In this document: piece by piece, positions 15,008-21,239 of the stretch
Layout: each line of letters begins with the position of its first letter
How positions within the stretch are numbered: position 1 is the first letter of the stretch
Source: Bacteroidota bacterium
GTDB taxonomy: Bacteria > Bacteroidota > Bacteroidia > Bacteroidales > Prolixibacteraceae
Direction of reading: 5' to 3'
DNA length: 21,239 nucleotides
Assembly: GCA_030706665.1 (NCBI GenBank)
Contig: JAUZOB010000014.1
Span: 1-21,239, forward strand
The notes under the pieces: generated by a model
The model's database searches: none
Told to the model about the DNA's origin: nothing
What the model saw: only the letters and a program-made list of their open reading frames with translations
Made by a program: the position numbers and the translations under genes

Positions 15008-16366
15008 TTAAAAGCCAAAGACTGTCTCACGGATAATCTCACTAACAGTAGGATGCGGAAAAATAATTTCTTCTACATCTGCAAGTCGCATTTCAGTTTC
15101 AATCATCGCACAAGCGCCATAAATCATTTCAGAACATGCTCCTCCGATCATATGAATACCTAAAATCTCTCCGTATTTTGCACCGGCAATCACCTTACAA
15201 AATCCGTTCTTCCCTTCGTTTTCTGCAACAAACCGACCTGCATATTGCATTGGCAGCATACTTACTTTATAAGCAATTCCCTGCTCTTGCGCTTGCTTTT
15301 CAGTCAATCCGACACCTGCAATTTCTGGATGTGTATATACAACTCCCGGTACTGCATTATATCGCATCACATCTTTTCTACCCAAGATATGATTTACAGC
15401 AACTTCTCCTTCACGACTGGCAGTGTGTGCTAGAAGAGAAAATCCTGTTATATCACCACAAGCATATACATTAGGAATGTTGGTCCGGCAATTGCTGTCG
15501 ATTTTTACACCTCGTGGAGTAAAATCTACACCTATATTTTCAAGTCCAATTCCCTGGACATTGGGTTTACGACCTACACTAACTAACACCTCATCGCCGG
15601 TAACTGATTGCGTCACTCCATCTTTCTCAAAGAAAACAGTCTTTCCTTCAAGACGGGTAACTTTGGATAACAGATGAAAAGTTACACCACGTTTTGTCAA
15701 TTCATCTCTAAGCGTCTGAGCTATTTGCTCATCTATCCCGGTAAGAATTTCGGGAAGCATTTCAATCACGGTAACCTTAGTCCCCATTGCATTGAAAAAG
15801 TCCGTAAATTCTGTTCCAATAACTCCCCCACCGATAACAACCAGCTCTTTAGGAAGTTCTTTTAATTGGAGAATCTCACGATTTGTAAGTACTTCATTGA
15901 GATCCAATCCGGAAATTGGAGGAACGAACGCTTCAGAACCAGTACAGATCAAAAGATTACGTGACTTAAATTCGCGATTATCGGCCTCAATAACGACCAA
16001 TCCTTCACTTCTTCCTCGAATAACAGCCGGAGCTATCACAACTTCAGCCTTCGCATGCTTCATCTTCATTCCAACGCCGGCAACAAGTTTTTTTACAACT
16101 TTATTCTTTCGCTGCATAATTGCCCCAAAGTCGAAACTCACCTGTTCTGCTTTAACTCCATATTTTGAAGCATCATGAACAGTTTCAAGGACTTTAGCAG
16201 AGAAGAGTAATGTTTTTGTGGGAATACAACCCTCATTTAAACAAACGCCACCTAATGCACGTTTGTCGAAGACCACAACGCTGAGACCCTTTGCTCCGGC
16301 TCGTTCTGCAGCAACATATCCCGCAGGGCCTCCGCCAATGATGGCTATATCAAATATCTTATCCAT
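15008..16366 (-). CDS. lpdA: dihydrolipoyl dehydrogenase (E3)
   Basis: 452 aa from ATG 16366. It reoxidises the dihydrolipoyl arm of E2 with FAD and NAD+. Visible are the FAD-binding start FDIAIIGGGPAGYVAAERAG (5-24), the redox-active disulfide GGVCLNEGCIP (C42, C47), the NAD-binding VVIGGGVIGTEF, the second FAD motif NVYACGDITG, and the active-site HPTVSE with H438 and E443. The length of about 450-470 is usual. The frame is also open to an ATG at 16432, which would add 22 residues (starting MPVENFKDRL) before the flavin motif. Family members normally begin directly with it, so 16366 is preferred; the gap to E2 is then 85 bp. It is the second gene of the operon, 6 bp before the four-helix-bundle gene. 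Confidence 0.95.
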   Translation of the reverse strand: MDKIFDIAIIGGGPAGYVAAERAGAKGLSVVVFDKRALGGVCLNEGCIPTKTLLFSAKVLETVHDASKYGVKAEQVSFDFGAIMQRKNKVVKKLVAGVGMKMKHAKAEVVIAPAVIRGRSEGLVVIEADNREFKSRNLLICTGSEAFVPPISGLDLNEVLTNREILQLKELPKELVVIGGGVIGTEFTDFFNAMGTKVTVIEMLPEILTGIDEQIAQTLRDELTKRGVTFHLLSKVTRLEGKTVFFEKDGVTQSVTGDEVLVSVGRKPNVQGIGLENIGVDFTPRGVKIDSNCRTNIPNVYACGDITGFSLLAHTASREGEVAVNHILGRKDVMRYNAVPGVVYTHPEIAGVGLTEKQAQEQGIAYKVSMLPMQYAGRFVAENEGKNGFCKVIAGAKYGEILGIHMIGGACSEMIYGACAMIETEMRLADVEEIIFPHPTVSEIIRETVFGF

Positions 16367-16451
16367 AGCTTCTGATTTACTTCTTATTGGTTTAGTATGC
16401 CATAACCTGTCTTTAAAATTTTCAACAGGCATGTCTGTTTAAAAGGTTTGT

Positions 16452-17783
16452 TTATAATTCAAAATTTTCAATCTGAAGTTTGATTTCTTTCAGGAATAAG
16501 GTTGCTTCTCCTCCATCCAAAGCCCGATGATCATATGTTAACGAAAGTCCCATATATGGAACAAATCCATAAACACCACCGCCAAGATCAGCAGGACGAG
16601 GTACAACTGTACATACACCAAGAATTGCAGACTGAGGAAGATTGATTACAGGTGTAAATACCTCAACTCCATAATTTCCAAGATTGGAAACAGTAAATGA
16701 GGCAGCTTCCGGATTTAACAATTCAGGATTAATACTCCCTTTGCGTGATTGCTCAGCAACAGCCTTCAATTGAGATGCTAATCCCTCAATAGAAAGATCA
16801 TCTGCATTACGAACAACAGGTACCATCAATCCCCGTTCTGTATCAACAGCAAGACCAAGATGCACTTTATTAAAGATTCTCATTTGATCACCCAGGAAAT
16901 GACTATTAACCTGAGGGAATTTCTTCAATGCCCGGATAACAGCCATACACACAAAATCATTAATCGTGACATTCTGAGAAACTTTCCCAGCTTCGAAATC
17001 CTTCTTGAATTTTTTGCGTAATTCCAAGACTTTCCGAGCATCCGCTCCCATATGGTGAGTAAGCTGAGCCGAATTTTGAAGTGACGCATGCATGGCTTTT
17101 GCAATAAGCTTGCGGATATTTGATAGCTTCTGCAGTTCAAAATCCTGAGCATAAACCTGATTCGGAGTTACTAAATCTGCACTTGATACACGTCCTCCCA
17201 ATCCAGTACCCTCTCCTTTTGAAACCAGCTCTTCCTGCTTAATCATTTCTTTTGCAAGTGAAGTCATGCGAGGCATTGTCTGAGCCGCCATTTCAACATC
17301 ACGTTCAATTACTCTGCCTTCAGGACCAGAACCTGCTAGTTTGGCAACATCAATGCCATTCTTTTCTGCTGAGCCTTTTGCTCTTGGAGATGCAAAAACA
17401 CGACCATCTTCTCTTTGGCTCTGCGAAACTGTTGCAGCAGAAGTTTCCAAAACCTTCTCTACAACGGGCTCACTTTTCTGTTCTTCAACAGAAGCCGGAG
17501 AAGCTACAGCAACTCCACCCGGACGGAAAGCCTCAACATCTTCTCCCGGATTTCCGATAACTGCGACATTTACCAATACAGGAACTTCATCCCCTTCATT
17601 AAAGAAGATATCAAGCAACATTCCATCTTCTTTAGCTTCTTCCTCAAAAGATGCCTTGTCCGTCTCATACGAGAACAAAACATCACCTTTCTTTACTGCA
17701 TCGCCTTTATGCTTATTCCAGCTTCCTATGATGCAGGTTTCAACCGACTGCCCTTGTCTGGGCATTATTACCGGTACAGCCAT
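16452..17783 (-). CDS. dihydrolipoamide acyltransferase (E2) of a 2-oxoacid dehydrogenase complex
   Basis: 443 aa, the structural core of the complex, which transfers the acyl group from lipoamide to CoA. There is one N-terminal lipoyl domain (1-80) with the lipoylated Lys K43 in SYETDKASFEEE. A Pro/Val/Ser/Glu-rich linker follows (about 85-127), then a peripheral subunit-binding domain (128-163: VFASPRAK to GPEGRVIERDV). The catalytic domain (about 215-443) ends with TYDHRALDGGEAT; H419 and D423 are the HxxxD active site. It is the first gene of the operon E2-E3-four-helix bundle-E1, divergent from the GntR gene. The acyl substrate cannot be fixed: the ETDKA lipoyl motif is shared by pyruvate, branched-chain and acetoin complexes. 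Regulation is probably by the palindromic operator at 17922-17937. Confidence 0.94.
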   Translation of the reverse strand: MAVPVIMPRQGQSVETCIIGSWNKHKGDAVKKGDVLFSYETDKASFEEEAKEDGMLLDIFFNEGDEVPVLVNVAVIGNPGEDVEAFRPGGVAVASPASVEEQKSEPVVEKVLETSAATVSQSQREDGRVFASPRAKGSAEKNGIDVAKLAGSGPEGRVIERDVEMAAQTMPRMTSLAKEMIKQEELVSKGEGTGLGGRVSSADLVTPNQVYAQDFELQKLSNIRKLIAKAMHASLQNSAQLTHHMGADARKVLELRKKFKKDFEAGKVSQNVTINDFVCMAVIRALKKFPQVNSHFLGDQMRIFNKVHLGLAVDTERGLMVPVVRNADDLSIEGLASQLKAVAEQSRKGSINPELLNPEAASFTVSNLGNYGVEVFTPVINLPQSAILGVCTVVPRPADLGGGVYGFVPYMGLSLTYDHRALDGGEATLFLKEIKLQIENFEL

Positions 17784-17794
17784 ACCTTTAAATT

Positions 17795-17810
17795 TTTAAC
17801 AGTTGTTAAA
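17795..17810. repeat. perfect 16-bp palindrome in the E2 leader
   Basis: TTTAACAGTTGTTAAA has 7-bp arms (17795-17801, 17804-17810) and lies 11 bp upstream of the E2 start codon, within the transcribed leader if the promoter at 17905-17935 is used. It could be a second protein-binding site or a weak mRNA hairpin near the start codon. It is directly followed by ACTTGTA (17810-17816), the exact half-site of the operator at 17922-17937. Confidence 0.5.
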
Positions 17811-17904
17811 CTTGTATTTATATCTATTATAAGTCGTCTTTACGTATTCAATATTTATATATCTATTTACCAGCACTTTTTAATTTTTTAAACTTTCATG
17901 GTTG

Positions 17905-17935
17905 TAAAAATAGAATTTAATACTTGTAATTACAA
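17905..17935 (-). promoter_or_regulatory. candidate promoter of the E2-E3-E1 operon
   Basis: On the minus strand TTG (17935-17933), a 20-nt spacer and TATTTTTA (17912-17905) fit the Bacteroidota pattern with one mismatch in the -7 box. The -33 TTG lies within the right half of the palindrome 17922-17937. The leader would be about 115 nt. Confidence 0.4.
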
Positions 17936-17937
17936 GT
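17922..17937. promoter_or_regulatory. probable GntR-type operator between the divergent units
   Basis: ACTTGTAATTACAAGT is a perfect 16-bp palindrome. The form TTGTAnnTACAA closely resembles known GntR-family operators (for example the AraR box TTGTACGTACAA). It overlaps the -33 element of the candidate minus-strand promoter and touches the -33 element of the plus-strand gntR promoter. Binding here would be expected to repress both. Confidence 0.7.
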
Positions 17938-17967
17938 TGAATGAATTGATTTTTTTATATATCTTTG
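17937..17967 (+). promoter_or_regulatory. promoter of the GntR gene
   Basis: TTG (17937-17939), a 20-nt spacer and TATCTTTG (17960-17967, perfect TAnnTTTG). The predicted start is near 17974, with a leader of about 19 nt. The -33 element abuts the operator palindrome, suggesting autoregulation. Confidence 0.7.
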
Positions 17968-17992
17968 AAAAAAATTTAGAGGGACTTTCCAA

Positions 17993-18712
17993 ATGATAGC
18001 ACAAAGCCAGAAAATACCGCAATACCGGAAGCTCTATGAGACTTTACGCAGACACATCACATCCGGGCACTATCCTGAAGGAGCCTTACTGCCTTCCGAG
18101 AATGAACTTTGTACAATTCATGGTATGACACGCCCAACTGTCAGACAAGCACTAGACAAGCTTGTTAAAGATGGCTATATTATCAAACACCAAGGGAAAG
18201 GCTCTATCGTAAATAAACTTCCCCGCGATATTGGAATCCTGTCAATACACGGAACCACTTCTGCTGTAGGAAGGGATTATCTGAAAACTCAGATAATTGT
18301 TAAACCTCAAATTCAAAACTGGGAATCCCCGTTTTTCTTTGATTTATCAGCAATAGAACGAGAATCAGGGTGCCTCTATATGGAAAGATTGCGTCTTGTA
18401 AATGAAGTTCCCGTCTTTTACGACATCAATCACATCCCCAACATAAATCTTCCACGTTTCACCAGCAGAAATTTTGAGGATCGTTCTCTTTTTGAGATAC
18501 TCAGACAACACTATCAAATAGAAATTACCAGTGGAGAACAGAAAATCCGGGCAATCGAGGCTGACAAAAAAATAGCGCATGCTCTTAAAGTACAGGAAGG
18601 ACATCCAATCCTTTATTTGGAACGTAAATTAATTACAAACCGTCCCGGATTCAGCATCTATTCTACTATCTATTTTAACTCTGCTAATCATTCCATTTAC
18701 GGTTCTTTTTAA
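17993..18712 (+). CDS. GntR-family transcriptional regulator, HutC/UTRA type
   Basis: 239 aa. The N-terminal winged helix-turn-helix (about 10-75) shows LLPSENELCTIHGMTRPTVRQAL spread over 32-54 and the wing residues HQGKGSIV (66-73). The C-terminal UTRA effector domain (about 95-235) has RLRLVNEVPVFYDINHIP (132-149) and ILYLERKLITNRPGFSIYSTIYF (206-228). Regulators of this kind usually repress a neighbouring catabolic operon until a small molecule, often a sugar phosphate, sugar acid or amino acid derivative, binds the UTRA domain. It is divergent from the 2-oxoacid dehydrogenase operon, 209 bp apart, with a palindromic operator between them. The effector is unknown; a substrate or product of the complex, or an intermediate of the polyol-type operon, is plausible. 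A strong hairpin follows the gene. Confidence 0.93.
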   Translation: MIAQSQKIPQYRKLYETLRRHITSGHYPEGALLPSENELCTIHGMTRPTVRQALDKLVKDGYIIKHQGKGSIVNKLPRDIGILSIHGTTSAVGRDYLKTQIIVKPQIQNWESPFFFDLSAIERESGCLYMERLRLVNEVPVFYDINHIPNINLPRFTSRNFEDRSLFEILRQHYQIEITSGEQKIRAIEADKKIAHALKVQEGHPILYLERKLITNRPGFSIYSTIYFNSANHSIYGSF

Positions 18713-18737
18713 AAACGCCACAATCATCATATAACAG

Positions 18738-18788
18738 ATTAAAGCAATGTGGATCCCTTCAAAATAAAGAGATCCACATTGCTTTAAT
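18738..18788 (+). terminator. hairpin terminator after the GntR gene
   Basis: A perfect 18-bp stem (18738-18755 with 18771-18788) with a 15-nt A-rich loop, 25 bp after the stop codon. The T run is poor (TTTAATATATT spans the end of the stem), but the long perfect stem makes it a likely terminator or 3'-end-protecting structure. Confidence 0.8.
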
Positions 18789-19441
18789 ATATTCATCCTC
18801 TATTTCCTTTCCTTTCGAGGATCAATGAAAAAAACTGAGGAAAAAATAAGGATTGATTAATTTGATACAAAATGACAAAAAGTGGAATCAGCAATATAAC
18901 GTCTAAATTAATCTATACCAACTCCAATGTTGCTCTACCCTTTACCAACCCTTCAAATAGGGTTTGAATATCATTTCGACGAACAAACCATGTCTGAACC
19001 ATGACCAAAGGACGAACAAAATAAGGTGCTATATTGGATCACTTTTTCTCTATTATTGTCAATCTACCTGTATTCAGAGAAAATGCTTAACTTTTTCAAC
19101 AACAGGAACACCAATGCTCTGCAGAATCTCTCAATACTAAACTAAAAGTTCCCGGGAGTCAATTCAGGAAAGCAACGGATATTAATTTCTTCTATTCAGT
19201 TTCACTAATATCCAGGCTTAATATTTTTATCCACAACTTTTTAATGTAATTCCCTTTCGAATTCATAGAATTTTCCGATCATGTCCTACAAATAGTCACA
19301 AATGAGTGACTGTTATTTAAAAAATTGTCAAAACAACACCTCTTGCCTCTATACTATCAGCTATCTAACTAATATTTTTATCATCTTTGCTCAGTTTTTT
19401 ATGTTTTTAATCCCTTATTGTTTTAACGACTTACAATTAAA
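18789..19441. other. 653-bp intergenic region before lysC
   Basis: No intact gene. A small hairpin AGTCAC-AAATGA-GTGACT lies at 19294-19311. A 10-bp direct repeat GACGAACAAA occurs at 18978-18987 and 19011-19020. Between 18913 and about 19290 the minus strand shows protein-like stretches broken by stops and frame changes, possibly a decayed gene. I found no good TAnnTTTG promoter for lysC; the closest is CATCTTTG at 19382-19389 without a -33 partner. Confidence 0.5.
18913..19038 (-). pseudogene. possible gene remnant (minus strand), low confidence
   Basis: A 41-codon open stretch on the minus strand, flanked by in-frame stops (TGA at 19041-19039 before it, TAG at 18915-18913 at its end), encodes a protein-like ending with FVRRNDIQTLFEGLVKG. 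Further upstream, other frames give further fragments (for example LQSIGVPVVEKVKHFL and FPELTPGNF) that would join with two or three frame changes. The end weakly resembles the C-terminus of a medium-chain dehydrogenase. Stretches like this can arise by chance in AT-rich spacers. Confidence 0.2.
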
Positions 19442-20755
19442 ATGAAAGTACTGAAATTCGGAGGGACCTCAGTGGGTTCCGTTGAAAACATGCGATCAGT
19501 AATGCAGTTAATTACTGATGGAGAAAGGAAAATTGTTGTTCTGTCTGCAATGTCAGGAACAACGAATAATCTAGTTGAAATTTCAGAGTTGCTTTATCAG
19601 AAAAAGCTGATGGATGCTAAAGAGGCAATAAAAAAGCTCGAAACCAAATACGACAGTGTTATCGAGACTCTTTATGCATCCGAATCATATAAACAGAAGG
19701 GAAAGAAACACATTAAAGAAATCTTTGATACAATAAAAAGCTATACCGAAGGGGAATTTGACCAAAATGGAGAAAACGCCATCTTGGCACAGGGAGAACT
19801 GATGTCTACCGGTATGTTCAATTATCTTTTACAGGAAAACGGATTTAAATCCGAATTAATCCCTGCACTTGACTTTATGCGTATTGACGCAGAAAAAATG
19901 GCTGACGAGAAGGCAATTACTGAAAAGATCAAGCCATTTATTGAAGCTACTTCTAATACAGATTATATCATTACTCAGGGCTTCATTTGTCGTAATATTG
20001 AAGGAAATATCGACAATCTTCAACGCGGAGGAAGCGATTATACTGCAACACTTATTGGTGCAGCCATTAATTCTGAAGTTGTAGAAATATGGACTGACAT
20101 TGATGGTTTCCACAATAATGATCCCAGATTTGTTGAAAACACCAGCAAAATTGATCAACTTTCATTCGCAGAGGCTGCAGAGCTCGCTTATTTTGGAGCC
20201 AAGATTCTTCATCCCTCAACCGTTCTACCGTGTCGTGAGAAAAATATTCCTGTTCGTTTGAAGAACACCATGAACCCTTCCGATTCAGGAACATTAATCG
20301 ACAACAAACCAATGGGGCGTGGAATTAAAGCAATTGCGGCAAAAGACGGAATTACTGCCATCAAGGTTCGGTCACACCGCATGCTTATGGCTTATGGCTT
20401 TCTAAGAAAGATCTTTGAGATCTTCGAAAACTTCAAAACGCCAATCGACATGATTACCACCTCAGAAATCGCAATCTCTCTTACAATTGACAACACCCGT
20501 TATCTGAATGATATTGTGCCTCTTCTTGAAAAACTGGGTGAAGTTGAAGTTGATTCAGACCAGACAATTGTATGTGTAGTTGGACACAACATTATTCATG
20601 AGAAAGGATTTGAGAAGAAAATATTCAAAGCCCTTGAGACTGTTCCAATTCGTATGATTTCTTTTGGAGGAAGCAATCACAATATGTCAATCCTAATGCA
20701 TTCCGATTATAAGAAATTCTCATTGAACGCCCTCAGTAAAGAATTATTCGAATAG
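19442..20755 (+). CDS. lysC: aspartate kinase, monofunctional
   Basis: 437 aa. It phosphorylates L-aspartate with ATP to 4-aspartyl phosphate, the first step toward lysine, diaminopimelate, threonine and methionine. Motifs visible are LKFGGTSVGS (4-13), VVLSAMSGTTNNL (32-44), ITQGFI (177-182), the ATP/Asp-binding RGGSDYTATLIGAAI (196-210), TDIDGFHNNDPR (218-229) and AELAYFGAKILHP (246-258). Two C-terminal ACT domains (about 305-370 and 375-435) suggest feedback regulation by an end product such as lysine. The protein is not fused to homoserine dehydrogenase, unlike ThrA. It is 31 bp before lysA, so this isoform most likely serves the lysine/diaminopimelate branch. ATG 19442 directly precedes the conserved KFGGTS start. 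Confidence 0.95.
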   Translation: MKVLKFGGTSVGSVENMRSVMQLITDGERKIVVLSAMSGTTNNLVEISELLYQKKLMDAKEAIKKLETKYDSVIETLYASESYKQKGKKHIKEIFDTIKSYTEGEFDQNGENAILAQGELMSTGMFNYLLQENGFKSELIPALDFMRIDAEKMADEKAITEKIKPFIEATSNTDYIITQGFICRNIEGNIDNLQRGGSDYTATLIGAAINSEVVEIWTDIDGFHNNDPRFVENTSKIDQLSFAEAAELAYFGAKILHPSTVLPCREKNIPVRLKNTMNPSDSGTLIDNKPMGRGIKAIAAKDGITAIKVRSHRMLMAYGFLRKIFEIFENFKTPIDMITTSEIAISLTIDNTRYLNDIVPLLEKLGEVEVDSDQTIVCVVGHNIIHEKGFEKKIFKALETVPIRMISFGGSNHNMSILMHSDYKKFSLNALSKELFE

Positions 20756-20786
20756 GGATCAATGTAAAATAGTTAACACAAAAACG

Positions 20787-21239
20787 ATGATCAAAACCCG
20801 ATATGTTGAGAAATTTCAACAATTAGAAACACCATTCTATTTTTACGATCTGGATCTGTTACGTAAAACACTTGAGACAATCAGAATCGAGAGTGAGATA
20901 TACGGTTACAAAGTCCATTATGCTGTTAAAGCAAATGCGAACGATGCCGTTCTTGAGACAATCAGCAGCTATGGCTTTGGTGCTGATTGTGTAAGCGGAA
21001 ATGAGATCCTGCGCGTAATTGAAAAAGGTGTTCCAAACCATAAGATCGCCTTCGCCGGAGTTGGAAAAACAGACCGGGAGATCCGCATTGCGCTTGAAAA
21101 TGATATCTTCTCATTCAATTGCGAAAGCATTCCGGAGATTGAAGTAATTAATGAAATCGCTGCAGAAATGGGGAAAATAGCTCCTGTTGCGATTCGCATC
21201 AACCCGGACGTCGACCCTCAAACTCACGAATACATTACA
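20787..21239 (+). CDS. lysA: diaminopimelate decarboxylase, 5' part (runs off the window)
   Basis: 151 codons from ATG 20787 to the window edge, with no stop; full proteins have about 385-420 aa, so more than half is missing. It decarboxylates meso-diaminopimelate to L-lysine with pyridoxal phosphate, in the cytoplasm. The start of the alanine-racemase-like barrel is clear: TPFYFYDLDLL (15-25), the PLP-binding Lys K48 in VHYAVKANAN, FGADCVSGNEI, KIAFAGVGKTDREI, FNCESIPEIE, and VAIRINPDVDPQTH near the edge, all typical of LysA. Ornithine or carboxynorspermidine decarboxylases share the fold, but these motifs and the position 31 bp after lysC favour LysA. Confidence 0.93.
   Translation, partial: MIKTRYVEKFQQLETPFYFYDLDLLRKTLETIRIESEIYGYKVHYAVKANANDAVLETISSYGFGADCVSGNEILRVIEKGVPNHKIAFAGVGKTDREIRIALENDIFSFNCESIPEIEVINEIAAEMGKIAPVAIRINPDVDPQTHEYIT

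Noticed and set aside
16367..16432. Upstream start of E3 adding 22 residues
   Set aside because: The extra residues precede the flavin-binding start found at the N-terminus of the family, and nothing in them looks like a signal or domain.
12079..17783. Long reading frames on the plus strand opposite the dehydrogenase operon
   Set aside because: They are antisense shadows of well-conserved genes and show no family motifs.
18978..19020. Short direct repeats GACGAACAAA as a repeat array or target-site duplication
   Set aside because: Only two copies 33 bp apart, with no insertion sequence or further units around them.
19294..19311. AGTCAC/GTGACT hairpin as a lysine riboswitch or attenuator for lysC
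   Set aside because: A 6-bp stem alone lacks the multi-helix core of the lysine riboswitch, and there is no leader peptide or T-run terminator before lysC.

Overview
The window reads as a chromosomal segment of an AT-rich member of the Bacteroidota, most likely order Bacteroidales. The reasons are: promoters of the form TTTG-N19/20-TAnnTTTG, little use of Shine-Dalgarno sites, a fused alpha-beta 2-oxoacid dehydrogenase E1, an SIS-only arabinose-5-phosphate isomerase, and a monofunctional aspartokinase next to diaminopimelate decarboxylase. I cannot name genus or species from the sequence alone. I see no rRNA, tRNA, CRISPR array, transposase or phage gene.

Left part (1-6600, plus strand). The end of an unknown upstream gene is followed by a LysM lytic transglycosylase (cell-wall remodelling) and a strong terminator. 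Next is an envelope-modification pair: an SGNH/GDSL-type hydrolase and an MBOAT O-acyltransferase, 7 bp apart. After a 433-bp spacer holding a near-perfect promoter come an SIS-domain sugar-phosphate isomerase (KdsD type) and an isochorismatase-fold hydrolase. These end at a bidirectional hairpin terminator.

Middle part (6600-12000, minus strand). A FabG-like SDR and an FSA-type fructose-6-phosphate aldolase each appear to have their own promoter. Upstream of them lies a three-gene operon: a PHP-like putative metallohydrolase, a sorbitol-6-phosphate-2-dehydrogenase-like SDR with an unusual N-terminal extension of about 90 residues, and a SorE-like (L-sorbose-1-phosphate reductase family) medium-chain dehydrogenase. 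No transporter, PTS or kinase accompanies them.

Right-middle part (12000-18790). A complete 2-oxoacid dehydrogenase complex runs on the minus strand in the order E2 - E3 - small four-helix-bundle protein - fused E1. A GntR/HutC-type regulator is divergent from it. The 209-bp divergent region holds a perfect 16-bp palindrome placed at the -33 elements of both candidate promoters, which suggests the regulator controls both the complex and itself. A strong terminator separates this operon from the polyol-type operon downstream.

Right end (18790-21239, plus strand). About 650 bp without a clear gene, possibly holding decayed coding sequence on the minus strand, precedes lysC (aspartokinase) and the 5' part of lysA, an operon of the lysine/diaminopimelate branch.

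The most interesting parts are the oxidoreductase block at 8286-14547 (a possible undescribed catabolic route for a polyol or ketose), the four-helix-bundle gene inside the 2-oxoacid dehydrogenase operon, and the shared divergent operator.
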